Assembly: GCA_949286705.1 (NCBI GenBank)
Contig: CASEDF010000003.1
Coordinates: forward strand, 91,721-155,720
Direction of reading: 5' to 3'
From: an uncultured bacterium
GTDB lineage: Bacteria; Cyanobacteriota; Vampirovibrionia; Gastranaerophilales; Gastranaerophilaceae
Length of the DNA: 64,000 bases
The position numbers and the translations under genes are program-made. This document shows, piece by piece, positions 30,051 through 40,231 of the stretch. Below the pieces are notes generated by a model. The model worked only from the letters and a program-made list of their open reading frames with translations, was not told the origin of the DNA and did not search any database. The stretch's first letter is position 1; each line of letters starts with the position of its first letter.

Positions 30051-32558
30051 TTCTGCCGGAATTTCTTCCTTAACTTCTTCTTTGGCTTTTGATTTACGTT
30101 TTGTCCCGCCTTTTTCAAACGCGATTTTGCCGTCGTTCAGAACAATTCTTACGGTATCGCCGTTTGCGTATTTTCCGGAGAGAATTTCTTCGGCGAGCTC
30201 ATCTTCAATTTTACGCTGAATCAATCTTCTCAACGGTCTTGCGCCGTAAGCTTCGGAGTAACCGTTTTCAGCAAGGTGGTCTTTAACTTCATCAGTAACC
30301 TCAACCGACAATTCGCGTTCCTGCAAGCGTTTGAACAAATCTTTAAGCATTAAATCAACAATCTGTCTGATTTCCTCTTTGCTGAGGTGAGAGAAGACTA
30401 TTGTTTCATCAATACGGTTCAAGAATTCCGGTCTGAAGGCTTTTTTCATTTCTTCGGTAACGGTTTCTTTGAGTTTTTCGTATTTATCTTTAGATTCGTC
30501 CTCGCCTGTTGTAAAGCCGAGTTTAGCCGTATTTGTAATCATGCTTGCGCCGACGTTTGACGTCATGATAATAATTGTATTTTTGAAATTGATATGGCGT
30601 CCTTTGGAATCCGTCAGGCGGCCGTCATCAAGGATTTGAAGCATAATATTAAATACATCCGGATGAGCTTTTTCAATTTCGTCAAAAAGCACAACTGAAT
30701 AAGGCTTTTTACGGATTAATTCGGTTAAATGCCCGCCGTCATCATAGCCCACGTAGCCCGGAGGAGAGCCGATAAGTTTTGCGGTTGAATGTTTTTCCAT
30801 AAATTCTGACATATCAACCCTTATCATGTTATCTTCAGAGCCGAAAACAGCTTCAGCCAGCGCTTTTGCAAGTTCTGTTTTACCGACGCCTGTCGGACCG
30901 CAGAAGATAAAGCTTCCGATGGGTCTGTTGGGTGATTTCAAGCCGACACGCGCGCGGCGGATTGCTTTTGAAATGGCCACAACAGCATCGTTTTGCCCGA
31001 TAACACGTGCGTGGAGAGTTTCTTCAAGCTTAAGAAGTCTTTCACTTTCGCCCTCTGTCAGCTTGGTTACAGGAACACCTGTCATTGTCGCGATAACTTC
31101 CGCAACGTTTTCAGCTGTTACGGTCGGTTTATTTGCTTCGTGTTCTTCTTTCCATTTTGCGGACATTTCGCGGATTTTGTCTTTCATATCAGCTTCTTCG
31201 TCGCGCAATTGAGAAGCTTTTTCAAATTCCTGATTGCGGATTGCGTCTTCTTTTTCTTTAATCAAAGCGCGCAATTCTTTTTCCATTTCTTTGCCTTCAG
31301 GAGAAAGTGTTGAAACTTTCAAACGGACTTTAGAGCTTGCCTCATCAAGAACATCAATAGCTTTATCGGGCAAGAATCTGTCCGTAATGTATTTGTTAGA
31401 CAATTTAACAGCCGCAACGACCGCCTCATCGGAGATTATAAGGTTGTGGTGTTCTTCATATTTGCCTTTAATACCTTTAATAATTTCAATTGATTCATCC
31501 TCGGTCGGCTCGTCAATCATAACGGGCTGGAAACGTCTTTCGAGCGCTGAATCTTTTTCGACGTATTTTCTGTACTCATCGAGTGTAGTTGCGCCGATAA
31601 CCTGAATTTCGCCGCGTGAGAGAGCGGGCTTAAGGATATTTGCGGCATCAATTGCACCTTCAGCGGCACCTGCGCCGATAAGTGTGTGCATTTCGTCGAT
31701 TACGAGAATAATATTACCTGCCTGTCTGATTTCGTCCATAATCTTTTTAAGACGTTCTTCAAATTCGCCGCGGTATTTTGTACCTGCAACCAGAAGTCCC
31801 ATATCAAGCTGGATAACCTTTTTGCCGTCGAGAATATCAGGGACTTCGGCATTAACAATTCTTATTGCAAGCCCCTCTGCGACAGCGGTTTTGCCGACAC
31901 CGGGTTCGCCAATCAAAACAGGGTTATTTTTTGTTCTGCGTGCCAAAATCTGTATAACACGTTCAATTTCTTTTTCTCTGCCCACAACAGGGTCAAGTCT
32001 TAACTCTTGAGCCGCAAGTGTCAGGTCGCGTCCGAATTCGTCAAGGCTCGGAGTTTTAGTCTTGCCGGATGAAGACGAACTTGATGATGAACCGGATGAA
32101 GATCCGCTTGAAACCTGCGGTTTTGTTTCGCCGAGCATTTTTATAACATTGCTTCTGATTTTATTCAAATCAACGCCTAAATTTTCCAGAACACGGGCTG
32201 CAACGCCTTCGCCTTCTCTTATCAAGCCTAATAAAAGGTGTTCTGTGCCTATATAATTATGTCCTAACTGTCTTGCTTCATCCCATGAAAGCTCAAGAAC
32301 ACGTTTTGCACGGGGAGTGAAAGGGATTTCCACCGCAACAAAACCTGAGCCGCGGCCGATAATTTTTTCGACTTCCGCTCTTGCGTCTTTCAGAGTTACC
32401 CCCATAGATTTAAGGGTTTTTGCGGCAACGCCGGTTCCCTCTCCTATAAGTCCGAGAAGAACCTGCTCCGTGCCGACAAAATTATGACCGAGTCTGCGGG
32501 CTTCTTCCTGCGCAAGCATTATGACCTTGATAGCTTTTTCCGTAAAACGTTCAAACAT
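30048..32558 (-). CDS. clpC: ClpC ATPase, AAA+ unfoldase subunit
   Basis: 836 residues. Two N-domain repeats ([23 protein letters not shown], then [22 protein letters not shown]), a Gly/Ser linker, D1 with GEPGVGKT and [13 protein letters not shown], the UVR-type middle domain ([22 protein letters not shown]) that marks ClpC rather than ClpB, and D2 with [13 protein letters not shown] and [13 protein letters not shown]. It unfolds proteins for ClpP, which is not in the window. The C-terminus ends in a Lys/Glu-rich tail. Promoter at 32588-32616; ribosome-binding site GGAG close to the ATG. Confidence 0.96.
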   Translation of the reverse strand: MFERFTEKAIKVIMLAQEEARRLGHNFVGTEQVLLGLIGEGTGVAAKTLKSMGVTLKDARAEVEKIIGRGSGFVAVEIPFTPRAKRVLELSWDEARQLGHNYIGTEHLLLGLIREGEGVAARVLENLGVDLNKIRSNVIKMLGETKPQVSSGSSSGSSSSSSSSGKTKTPSLDEFGRDLTLAAQELRLDPVVGREKEIERVIQILARRTKNNPVLIGEPGVGKTAVAEGLAIRIVNAEVPDILDGKKVIQLDMGLLVAGTKYRGEFEERLKKIMDEIRQAGNIILVIDEMHTLIGAGAAEGAIDAANILKPALSRGEIQVIGATTLDEYRKYVEKDSALERRFQPVMIDEPTEDESIEIIKGIKGKYEEHHNLIISDEAVVAAVKLSNKYITDRFLPDKAIDVLDEASSKVRLKVSTLSPEGKEMEKELRALIKEKEDAIRNQEFEKASQLRDEEADMKDKIREMSAKWKEEHEANKPTVTAENVAEVIATMTGVPVTKLTEGESERLLKLEETLHARVIGQNDAVVAISKAIRRARVGLKSPNRPIGSFIFCGPTGVGKTELAKALAEAVFGSEDNMIRVDMSEFMEKHSTAKLIGSPPGYVGYDDGGHLTELIRKKPYSVVLFDEIEKAHPDVFNIMLQILDDGRLTDSKGRHINFKNTIIIMTSNVGASMITNTAKLGFTTGEDESKDKYEKLKETVTEEMKKAFRPEFLNRIDETIVFSHLSKEEIRQIVDLMLKDLFKRLQERELSVEVTDEVKDHLAENGYSEAYGARPLRRLIQRKIEDELAEEILSGKYANGDTVRIVLNDGKIAFEKGGTKRKSKAKEEVKEEIPAE

Positions 32559-32587
32559 TTTTTCTCCTATCTCTTCCTATGTTATAA

Positions 32588-32616
32588 ATTATATATCAAA
32601 AACTTTAAACTTTCAA
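32588..32616 (-). promoter_or_regulatory. Promoter of clpC
   Basis: Minus strand TTGAAA (32616-32611), 17-base spacer, TATAAT (32593-32588), about 30 bases before the ATG. Confidence 0.7.
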
Positions 32617-32654
32617 GTCTAATTCGGAGTTTTACTATCAGGCATGCCCGATTA

Positions 32655-32790
32655 AAGGGAATGAGGGAATAAGTTATTTCTAAAATTAATCTGAACAAAT
32701 TTTTTCAATATCAACTTTATATAACGCTTATTTACTTCTTAGCGCCTCAGTATCTTAGAGCCTTAGTATCTTAGTAACTTTTACACATTT
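32655..32790. repeat. Octanucleotide-flanked intergenic element (AATAAG / CTTAGTAT type)
   Basis: GGAATGAGGGAATAAGTT, core CTAAAATTAATCTGAACAAA then TTTTTTCAATATCAACTTTA, followed by CTTAGCGCCTCAGTATC and TTAGTATCTTAGTAAC octamers. The clpC-fliJ gap (about 320 bp) holds this and the clpC promoter; no gene. Confidence 0.65.
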
Positions 32791-32879
32791 GACTTTTTTA
32801 AAAAAATCATTAAATCTCATACAAACAGATGTTTATTACATTTGATTAATCATTCATAATGAATGCAAGAAAGTGTAAT

Positions 32880-33377
32880 ATGCCATTCAGATACCGTTTA
32901 CAAAAAGTTCTGGATTTCCGTATCCGTAAAAAAGAAGAACAATTGCTGGTCGTACAAAAAGCACAGCAGGCAGTGTACATAGCAGAAGAAAACATCAGAA
33001 AAAACGAGGCGGAAATACAGGCAACAAAAGACGGCCTGAGGAAAGCTGATCCCATGATGTTTGAGGCTTATGACAAATACCTCAACCACCTCTGGGAAAA
33101 AGCCGAAGAACTTGAACAAATCCGCATACAGGCGCAGGAACAGCTTGATATTGAAAAAGAAAAGCTGGTAAAGCTTGAACAGGCGGTCAAAGTTCTTGAA
33201 AAACACAAAGAGCGGCACAGAGAAATCTATATAGAAGAAGAAAAAGCCGCTGAATTAAAACAGTATTCCGAACTCGGGGTCACGAGATTTTTCAGACAAA
33301 ATCAGGAAAAACTCGAGCAGGAAGAAAAAGAAATCCTTGAAGAATTAAAAAAAATAGAGGGCGAAAATGGATATTAG
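32880..33377 (+). CDS. FliJ-like flagellar export chaperone
   Basis: 165 residues, almost entirely coiled coil. The N-terminus PFRYRLQKVLDFRIRKKEEQ is typical of FliJ, which binds export chaperones and the FliI ATPase at the flagellar export gate. Start at 32880 chosen to match the family N-terminus; the ribosome-binding site is weak (AAGAAAGTG). It overlaps the next gene by 11 bases and is the first of three flagellar genes. Confidence 0.75.
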   Translation: MPFRYRLQKVLDFRIRKKEEQLLVVQKAQQAVYIAEENIRKNEAEIQATKDGLRKADPMMFEAYDKYLNHLWEKAEELEQIRIQAQEQLDIEKEKLVKLEQAVKVLEKHKERHREIYIEEEKAAELKQYSELGVTRFFRQNQEKLEQEEKEILEELKKIEGENGY

Positions 33378-34197
33378 TTCAACATCATCAGCAACAGTCG
33401 CATCAGCGGAAGTAAGCACATCTTCCCGCAGCGAAAAAACATCCAAAAGCAATTCTTCATTCAAAGATGAAATGCAAAAAGTATCTGAAGCTGAAAATAA
33501 AGAAGCGGAACAGACAGAACAGGATAGTGAACAGAAAACTGATGCTGCCGACACAAAAAATGAAGAAAATACTGATAATGATCAGAATCTTACGCTTAAA
33601 GGCGAAGCAACAGTGACTGCCGATCAAAATCAACAGATTACCGGATTAAACGGGCAAAATCCGCAGAACAGCAATATTCAGGCTCTTTTGGATGCAAACA
33701 TGCAGCTTACGAATTTGACCAGAATGAATAATACTTTTGCGCAGGTAAAGGTTGATTATTCAACTGTTGAAATGGGTGCGGATGATGCCAAATTTTTCAG
33801 CGATCTTGTCCAGAACACGGATAAAACCCTTCAGAACGTGGCAGATACATTAAACGGCGGGATAGAGCAAAACGTACAAAAAACAACACAGCATGTAAAA
33901 GTTTCGGCTACTCTTATGAATGCATTAAATGAAGCCGTAAAAACCAATCAGCCGTTCAGAATTAATCTTGACAAAGATGTTTCCATAATTATAAAAGTTG
34001 ATAAAGACGGTGCGCTTTCCGCAACGTTTATCCCCGGAGATAAAGCTGTTGAAGAATATTTGAGGCAGAATATTTCCGTGCTGCGCCAGAGATTTGACGA
34101 ACAGGAACTTTCATACAGAGATTTGTCATATTCGCGGCAAAAACAAAATCAGGAACAAAATAGAAGAAATAATAATAAGGAGAATGATAATGAATGA
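33367..34197 (+). CDS. FliK-like flagellar hook-length control protein
   Basis: 276 residues. The first 120 are Ser/Glu/Asn/Gln-rich and disordered, as in FliK. The C-terminal domain (FRINLDKDVSIIIKVDKDGA, then LSATFIPGDKAVEEYLRQNI, about 197-236) resembles the conserved FliK C-terminus. It measures hook length and switches export. Shorter than E. coli FliK (405). The GAGGGCGAAA ribosome-binding site lies in the fliJ end; it overlaps the next gene by eight bases. Confidence 0.7.
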   Translation: MDISSTSSATVASAEVSTSSRSEKTSKSNSSFKDEMQKVSEAENKEAEQTEQDSEQKTDAADTKNEENTDNDQNLTLKGEATVTADQNQQITGLNGQNPQNSNIQALLDANMQLTNLTRMNNTFAQVKVDYSTVEMGADDAKFFSDLVQNTDKTLQNVADTLNGGIEQNVQKTTQHVKVSATLMNALNEAVKTNQPFRINLDKDVSIIIKVDKDGALSATFIPGDKAVEEYLRQNISVLRQRFDEQELSYRDLSYSRQKQNQEQNRRNNNKENDNE

Positions 34198-35026
34198 TTC
34201 ATTTATCACGGCACTGAATACGCAGTTTGCGACTAACAACTGGATGGATGTAATTGCGGATAACATGACAAACGTTTACACCCCGGGTTTTCGTGAAAAA
34301 CAGGTGAATTTTAAAACATTTTTGGGCGGTGCTGTCGCAGATGACTACAACAAAAACCTCGGTCAGGGTAAATCTACTCCCGGTACTGCCGTTGAAAACC
34401 TGTTTCTGGAAGGTAAAGGCTTTTTCCTTGTGAAAAATTCCGAAGGCAAAAGTATTTATACCCGTCTCGGTGAATTTAAGTTTGACGGCGAAGGCGTTTA
34501 CCGTGATAAAGACGGAAATACCGTTCAGGGGTATATTTTAAACGACAAAGGCGAAATTATGCAGGGCACAAAGTCAGTCAGTGCCGATTTATACCAGCAG
34601 ACAGCCTTAAAAGGCGGTTCTCTGGATATTCCGACGACAAACATAAAAATGTGGATTGACCCCAATAACGGAAAGTATTTGGGCAAATACGACGACTATG
34701 AAATTAAAGGTGACGGCACAATTTACGGAAAGGCTGACGGCGGCAAGCGTATGGTGCCTTTATACAGAATTACGACAAGAAATTTCCATAACGCAGCAGG
34801 TTTGTATGAGTTTGATGACGGCAAGTTTATAGAAACTGCTGAATCCGGTAAACCTGTTCTCGGCTACGGCGAAATAAGATCAGGGCTTTTGGAACTTTCA
34901 AACGCTGACTTCAAGGCAAATATTTCATACTACCAGATGGCAAAACTTCAGATGGAAATTACAAACAAACTTATTTCCAGCAACAAAGAATTGCTGCAGG
35001 AAGCACTAAGGCTTGTCGGCAGCTAA
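34190..35026 (+). CDS. Flagellar basal-body rod/hook family protein (FlgE/FlgF/FlgG)
   Basis: 278 residues. N-terminal FITALNTQFATNNWMDVIAD and NMTNVYTPGFREKQVNFKT is the Flg rod/hook signature, then the GKGFFLVKN and YTRLGEFKFDGEGVYRDKDG blocks, and the C-terminal helix (AKLQMEITNKLISSNKELLQEALRL) that pairs with the N-terminus. FlgE versus FlgG is not decided. AAGGAG seven bases before ATG 34190. A terminator follows. Confidence 0.88.
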   Translation: MNDSFITALNTQFATNNWMDVIADNMTNVYTPGFREKQVNFKTFLGGAVADDYNKNLGQGKSTPGTAVENLFLEGKGFFLVKNSEGKSIYTRLGEFKFDGEGVYRDKDGNTVQGYILNDKGEIMQGTKSVSADLYQQTALKGGSLDIPTTNIKMWIDPNNGKYLGKYDDYEIKGDGTIYGKADGGKRMVPLYRITTRNFHNAAGLYEFDDGKFIETAESGKPVLGYGEIRSGLLELSNADFKANISYYQMAKLQMEITNKLISSNKELLQEALRLVGS

Positions 35027-35052
35027 TAATTAAACTCCATTTTTTCAAATCG

Positions 35053-35077
35053 GAACCCTGCAAAGGGTTCTTTTTTT
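35053..35077 (+). terminator. Intrinsic terminator after the flagellar cluster
   Basis: GAACCCT, loop GCAA, AGGGTTC, then seven T. Confidence 0.9.
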
Positions 35078-35094
35078 GTCCTGCCTTTGGCAGT

Positions 35095-35142
35095 GCGGGA
35101 TTTTTCCGGGATTGTTTTTTTATATAACACTTATTAACTTAT
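35095..35142. repeat. Half copy of the octanucleotide-flanked element
   Basis: GCGGGATTTTTCCGGGATTG then TTTTTTTATATAACACTTAT, AACTTATTC; the core right half and right flank only. Confidence 0.5.
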
Positions 35143-35952
35143 TCAAGGCAGGATATGCACCCCTGCACCCATGTCACCATAGCGTCTGCCCCAGCTTTCT
35201 CTATATGAGCCGTTGAATCTCTGAGAAGATCTCGGATTATAGCCGTTATAAGGACCATAGCCGCCGTAATATCCGTGATAACCGTTTGCATATGGTGAAT
35301 AAACCTGCGGAGAAAAGCCTGTCGGCATCCCCACAAATTGTCTGTTCATAAAATTGGTAAATGAACCCGCCAGACTGCGCAGCCCTCCGCTTGTAGGCGG
35401 CAAGGCAAAATAAGGATCATCCGGAATACTTGCAGTATATGGATTATAAGTATTGTAATGCGGAAGTGCCTTGCTTAACATTGTGCAGCGGCTTTTTATA
35501 TCACCGCTTTGAATTGTACCGAAAACTTCTTCCTCTAATCTGGAAATTCTGTTTTCCGGCGTATCTTCGGTAAATTCTCGCCTGAATATTTTCTTTTCCA
35601 TTTTACTCAATTTTTTATTTGTTTCGTTATCTTTTGACACGTTATTATTTTTGTAATTCACAATTATATTATTCATTCTCTGTTCATAAGTCATATCAGG
35701 ATATGTTCGATTAAAAACCGAACGCTCGAGCCTGTTCAGGCGGACATCTATATGCTGGTTTTCGTAAGTCTGTCCGAGAATCGTGCGCTCTGCCTGAGTT
35801 ATTTTGTTATAGTTAAGTTTATTATAATTATTTTTCGGCAGAGTTTTAACCGGCTGCAAGGGCGGAAAACCGTCTTTTGCATAGTCAACGGGTCTTGCCT
35901 CTGCCGACGCCGTTAACAACAGTACCCCTAAAATCAAACACATTTTTTTCAT
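35143..35952 (-). CDS. Secreted hypothetical protein with repeated LERxVF motifs
   Basis: 269 residues. Signal peptide MKKMCLILGVLLLTASAEA with likely cleavage after AEA. Three short repeats follow: AERTILGQTYENQHIDVRLN, LERSVFNRTYPDMTYEQRMN and MEKKIFRREFTEDTPENRIS. The C-terminal 70 residues are Gly/Tyr/Asn-rich (YHGYYGGYGPYNGYN). Repeats of this LE(R/K)xVF kind are common in cyanobacterial relatives; function unknown. Start at 35952 chosen because AGAGGG precedes it and the signal peptide begins there; the frame runs further to 36012. Confidence 0.75.
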   Translation of the reverse strand: MKKMCLILGVLLLTASAEARPVDYAKDGFPPLQPVKTLPKNNYNKLNYNKITQAERTILGQTYENQHIDVRLNRLERSVFNRTYPDMTYEQRMNNIIVNYKNNNVSKDNETNKKLSKMEKKIFRREFTEDTPENRISRLEEEVFGTIQSGDIKSRCTMLSKALPHYNTYNPYTASIPDDPYFALPPTSGGLRSLAGSFTNFMNRQFVGMPTGFSPQVYSPYANGYHGYYGGYGPYNGYNPRSSQRFNGSYRESWGRRYGDMGAGVHILP

Positions 35953-36063
35953 ATTTTGTAAACCCTCTTTATTGTTTTTAAAATAAAATTTTCGCCCGCA
36001 CATTACCCTCAAAGGCTACGGCAGGAAGATAATTTTTATAAAATTGCCCGAAATTTAAAAATA

Positions 36064-36072
36064 TGATAAAAT
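36064..36072 (+). promoter_or_regulatory. Extended -10 (TGATAAAAT) of the GH38 gene, leaderless type
   Basis: TGATAAAAT ends seven bases before the ATG at 36080, and no Shine-Dalgarno lies between. Confidence 0.45.
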
Positions 36073-36079
36073 TACTTTT

Positions 36080-37987
36080 ATGAAGAAAAAAGTAATCGCA
36101 TATCCGCATACGCACTGGGACAGGGAATGGTACAGAGAATTCGAGGTGTTCAGACTCAGACTTTTAAGGGTTTTTGATAATGTGCTTGAAATGCTTGAAA
36201 AAGGCGGTATTCCCTCGTTTTATTTTGACGGACAGGTCGCGGCATTATTGGATTACCTTGAGATAAGACCTGAAAAAGAAGCGCCGGTCAGAAAATTTAT
36301 AAAAGAAAAAAAACTTTTTATCGGACCTTTTTACTGCCTTGTGGATGAATTTTTGACGGACAGAAAGTGTTTTGAAAAGAATTTGGAAATAGGATTAAAA
36401 ATCTCCCGCGATTTTGGCTGTGAAGATTTTATCGGATATCTTGCGGATACTTTCGGACACAGCAAAAATGTTCCGGCAATTTTAAAAGAATTCGGGGTTG
36501 ATAAAGCAATGGTCTGGCGCGGAGTCGGCGATTTGCCGGCAAATTTTGTTTTTAACGGAGTAAACACCGTTAACCTTGTCCGCGGATATTTTATGGATAT
36601 ATTTTCAGCCCCGATTTCCATTGAAGAAAAAGCCGGCTGGCTTGAAAAAGATCTGGATAAAATTTCACCCGCTGCACCGGATTACATTCTGATGCCAATC
36701 GGTGCCGACCACCTCGGGCTTGAAAAAAATCTTCAACAACAAATTGACGCCGTAAATAAATTGCTTTCTAACTACGAAATTACACTCGGCTCGCCTTTTG
36801 ACTACTTTGAAAATGTTAAATTTGAAACAAAATTTGATGACGAATTGCGTGATAATTCAAAAACCTTTATTCTTCAAGGTGCATATTCCGCACGCATGAA
36901 GCTCAAGCAGTATAACGTAAAATGCTCTTATCTGCTTGAAGAAACCGACAAACTCCAAAAATTTTACGGTGCAAAATACGACGCGATGATTGAATACTCA
37001 TATAAACTTTTACTTCAAAATCAAGCACACGACAGCATTTGCGGATGTTCTACGGATTTGGTTCACCGTGAAAACATTACCCGCTTTGAAAAAGTTGTCC
37101 AAATCGCAAACACAATTATTGAAGAATTAAGGCTAGAGCATAATTTTGAAACGCCGGTTATGCGTACAACCGAACCGCTTCCGGGTTATGAGGTCATAAA
37201 AACCGGGCAGGGATTTGACAATAAAATTTTGTATGATACTCAAAAAATTCCCGTAACGGAAGACTACAGGACTATTTACACTCTTAAAAAATCCCCGAAA
37301 TTCCGCACCGATTTGAATATTCATCTCACGGACGGCAAACTTTTTGTGTCAGACGTGCAAATTGAATTCGTAATCCGCGAGGATAAAGGCGATACGTATA
37401 ATTTCGGCGCGGTTGAGGGCGATTACGGAAAAACGGCGGAAATTTCGGAAATTAGCGGAAACACAATAAAAACAAGCTTTTTCGACGTCAAATTTGAACG
37501 CGGTGAAAATCTTATTAATTTTACGATAAATTGGGAAAACAAATTAAAAGATAAGCTTTGGCAGGTCAGATTTTTGCTGCCGGAACCGATTACGGAAACA
37601 TATTCAGAGGATATGAACACAATTATCCGCCGCGAATTTGACCCAGATTATGATATGCTCAAGCACCTGCCCAAAACCCGCGGGATTGAAGTCAAAACGA
37701 ACTTCGCACCTATGCAAAGATTAGTCTGGACGCAGGGTTTCGGAGTTATAACACAGGGCTTGACAGAATATGAGGTTTTCAAAAACGGACTTTCAATAAC
37801 AATTTTGAGGAGCACGGGCGTAATTTCAAATCCGACCAACCCGTCGCGCTCAACCCCCGCAGGTCCGCCGATTGAGGTTCCCGACGCACAGCAGCAGGGC
37901 AAAAATACAGCGGAATTTTCCGTCGGATTTTTTGACATTAAAGATTACGAAAAATATATTAAAGAAGTTTTTCCGCCGTTGATTTAA
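36080..37987 (+). CDS. GH38-family alpha-mannosidase-like protein
   Basis: 635 residues. N-terminal zinc/catalytic motif YPHTHWDREWYREFE (8-22), VDEFLTDRKCFEKNL, nucleophile Asp in YLADTFGHSKN (about 128-138), MPIGADHLGLEKN, and QNQAHDSICGCSTD with the second His/Asp site. Cleaves alpha-mannosides; bacterial GH38 often acts on mannosyl-glycerate or N-glycan trimming products in the cytoplasm. It is shorter than typical family members (800-1000), so the C-terminal beta domain is reduced. No signal peptide. Confidence 0.9.
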   Translation: MKKKVIAYPHTHWDREWYREFEVFRLRLLRVFDNVLEMLEKGGIPSFYFDGQVAALLDYLEIRPEKEAPVRKFIKEKKLFIGPFYCLVDEFLTDRKCFEKNLEIGLKISRDFGCEDFIGYLADTFGHSKNVPAILKEFGVDKAMVWRGVGDLPANFVFNGVNTVNLVRGYFMDIFSAPISIEEKAGWLEKDLDKISPAAPDYILMPIGADHLGLEKNLQQQIDAVNKLLSNYEITLGSPFDYFENVKFETKFDDELRDNSKTFILQGAYSARMKLKQYNVKCSYLLEETDKLQKFYGAKYDAMIEYSYKLLLQNQAHDSICGCSTDLVHRENITRFEKVVQIANTIIEELRLEHNFETPVMRTTEPLPGYEVIKTGQGFDNKILYDTQKIPVTEDYRTIYTLKKSPKFRTDLNIHLTDGKLFVSDVQIEFVIREDKGDTYNFGAVEGDYGKTAEISEISGNTIKTSFFDVKFERGENLINFTINWENKLKDKLWQVRFLLPEPITETYSEDMNTIIRREFDPDYDMLKHLPKTRGIEVKTNFAPMQRLVWTQGFGVITQGLTEYEVFKNGLSITILRSTGVISNPTNPSRSTPAGPPIEVPDAQQQGKNTAEFSVGFFDIKDYEKYIKEVFPPLI

Positions 37988-38454
37988 AGTGCCTCTCCCA
38001 GCGGGAGAGGGTTAGGGTGAGAGGCAGTAATCAGATCCCGCAATACCTACCACGTTGACGGATGCAGGCTCACACAACTCGTTCCTCGTTGGTTCGCTTT
38101 GCAAAATGCGGGATGTCAAATTGTAGGTCGGATTATCCGACTGTTAATTCTTAGTATCTTAGTGCCTTAGTATCTTAGTAACTTCTACAAAAAATAAAAA
38201 ACCCTATCTTTCGATAGAGTTCGGAATTCTTTTTTCGTAATTCCTCGTGTGTAGAAGGTTAGTGTGTAGTAGGTAGTGTAAATAGTGTATTATGTATCTC
38301 GTGTTTATTTAATCAATCCTTACATATTAATAAAGTATTTCTTGAGTATATAATTGCTATATACATTTAATATCTTTACAAAACTTAACAAAAATCTTTC
38401 AAACCCGCGCAAAATAGTAATTGTCACAATAGTTTAACAAAACAAAAAAATAAC
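37988..38454. other. Intergenic region with repeat remnants
   Basis: Holds CCTCTCCCAGCGGGAGAGGG at 37992, a GTAGGTCGG half element at 38123-38142, CTTAGTATC octamers at 38150-38187, and a weak CTATC-TTTC-GATAG hairpin at 38204-38217. ATTGTCACAAT (38420-38430), a small palindrome 25 bases upstream of the glnA -35, could be an activator site. No gene seen. Confidence 0.5.
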
Positions 38455-38483
38455 TTGACCTTTTAAAAAAAAGTCTATATTCT
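38455..38483 (+). promoter_or_regulatory. Promoter of glnA
   Basis: TTGACC, 17-base spacer, TATTCT, 24 bases before the ATG; AAAGAGGGG ribosome-binding site. Confidence 0.65.
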
Positions 38484-38507
38484 AAGGATAAGGAAAGAGG
38501 GGTAAAA

Positions 38508-39872
38508 ATGACAGAATTTAAACATACAAGACTGGATGACAGACAGTTTACGGAAGAAGATATCAAGGGTTACATAAAAGAATATAATATAAAGTTTATA
38601 AAATTGCAGTTTGTAGACATAAACGGGCAGGTCAAAAATCTTACGATACCGTCAGAACATATTAATAAAGCGCTGGCAAATGAAATGATGCTTGACGGGT
38701 CATCAATTAAAGGTTTCAGAAACATAGAAACTTCCGATATGTTTTTCCATCCGGATATAAATTCTTTTCAAATTTTACCTTGGAGAGAAAAAGACGGAAT
38801 CACTTCCGCAAGACTAATCTGCGACATTTATAATGCAGACGGCACCCCGTTTGAAGGCTGCCCGAGATGCAATCTCAAAAGGGTTATGAAAGAAGCCGAG
38901 AAGATGGGATTTTCAATGAACGTAGGTCCTGAGGCTGAATTTTTCTTATTCGCGAAAGATAAAGACGGAAAAGTAACTACAACGACACAGGATAGAGCCG
39001 GCTACTATGATGTCGGACCTGAAGATTTAGGCGAAGACATAAGAGGAGATATAGTATTAACGCTTAAAGAAATGGGGTTTGACATAGAAGCATCACACCA
39101 CGAAGTTGCAGACGGTCAGCACGAAATAGATTTCAGATATACAGATATATTAACAGCGGCGGATAATGTTGTAACTTTCAGAATTGCAGTAAAAGCAATA
39201 GCCGCAAAGCACAATCTTCTGGCAACATTTATGCCAAAACCGATATACGGAATCAACGGTTCAGGTATGCACTGCAACGTTTCACTGTTTAAAGACGGCA
39301 AAAATGCGTTCTATGATGAAAATACAGAATACCAGCTGTCAGATGTGGCAAAATATTCAATCGGCGGAATGCTCAAACACGTAAAAAGCATAACAGCAAT
39401 TACAAATCCGACGGTAAACAGCTACAAACGGCTTGTTCCGGGCTATGAAGCTCCTGTATATCTCGCATGGTCTTTAGCCAACAGAAGCGCTCTATTAAGA
39501 GTTCCAGCCAAAAGAGGAAACGCAACAAGAGTTGAATTAAGATCTCCGGATCCCGCGTGCAACCCGTATCTTGCATTTGCTGCTATTTTAGAAGCCTGCA
39601 TTGACGGAGTCCGAAACAAAATTGATCCGCCGGCTCCGGTTGAAAGCAATATTTATCAATTGACTTCAAAAGAACGCAAAAAACAGAGAATTGATTCCCT
39701 GCCGGGTAGCCTTGCGGAAGCGCTTGAACAGCTTGATAAATCACTCGTTGCAAGAGCAGCTCTGGGTGAACATATATTCAATGAATTTATGTCCTCAAAA
39801 CGTAAGGAATGGGATTCTTTCAGAACTTACGTTTCCAAATGGGAACTCGACAGATACCTGGAAAGATACTAA
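38508..39872 (+). CDS. glnA: Glutamine synthetase, type I
   Basis: Makes glutamine from glutamate, ammonium and ATP. 454 residues with LDGSSIKGFRNIETSDMFFHPD (about 65-86), GPEAEFFLF (metal/glutamate site), HHEVADGQHEIDF, NGSGMHCNVSLFKDGKNAF, KRLVPGYEAPVYLAWSLANRSALLRVPA and RVELRSPDPACNPYLA. The C-terminus lacks the NLYDLP-type adenylylation tyrosine motif, so it resembles the GSI-alpha group, usually regulated by feedback rather than adenylylation. Monocistronic. Confidence 0.96.
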   Translation: MTEFKHTRLDDRQFTEEDIKGYIKEYNIKFIKLQFVDINGQVKNLTIPSEHINKALANEMMLDGSSIKGFRNIETSDMFFHPDINSFQILPWREKDGITSARLICDIYNADGTPFEGCPRCNLKRVMKEAEKMGFSMNVGPEAEFFLFAKDKDGKVTTTTQDRAGYYDVGPEDLGEDIRGDIVLTLKEMGFDIEASHHEVADGQHEIDFRYTDILTAADNVVTFRIAVKAIAAKHNLLATFMPKPIYGINGSGMHCNVSLFKDGKNAFYDENTEYQLSDVAKYSIGGMLKHVKSITAITNPTVNSYKRLVPGYEAPVYLAWSLANRSALLRVPAKRGNATRVELRSPDPACNPYLAFAAILEACIDGVRNKIDPPAPVESNIYQLTSKERKKQRIDSLPGSLAEALEQLDKSLVARAALGEHIFNEFMSSKRKEWDSFRTYVSKWELDRYLERY

Positions 39873-39913
39873 AAGCGCTTTAGTGCTGCAGGCTGTGCAA
39901 ACCTGCCCAATTA

Positions 39914-40089
39914 AAGTGAATAAGGTGGTAATAGGGGAATAAGTTATTCCTAAAATTAATCTGAGCGGAAGTTCTCCAATTTTCATTGTATATAACGAAT
40001 GACATAAAACCTCACACCATTCACTTCACTCACTCTAAAAACTTCTTAGTGCCTTAGTATCTTAGTATCTTAGTATCTTAGTATCTTTC
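39914..40089. repeat. Octanucleotide-flanked intergenic element (AATAAG / TTAGTATC type)
   Basis: AGTGAATAAGGTGGTAATAG left flank, core CTAAAATTAATCTGAGCGGA then AGTTCTCCAATTTTCATTGT, right flank TTCACTTCACTCACTC then four exact TTAGTATC octamers (about 40054-40085). Confidence 0.7.
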
Positions 40090-40102
40090 CCCCTCTTCAC
40101 AA

Positions 40103-40131
40103 TTGACATGCCGGTATAATTGTGTTATAAA
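40103..40131 (+). promoter_or_regulatory. Promoter of the glycogen-synthase-like gene
   Basis: TTGACA, 17-base spacer, TATAAA, about 100 bases before the chosen ATG; this rules out starts at 40103. Confidence 0.7.
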
Positions 40132-40231
40132 AAAGATACTTTTAGTGTTTTGTAACAAATTGTTTATTTGCGGAGGAATAATACGCAAAAAATTTTTTGA
40201 CATGCTTTCTATAAATGGAAAAGGAGTAATT

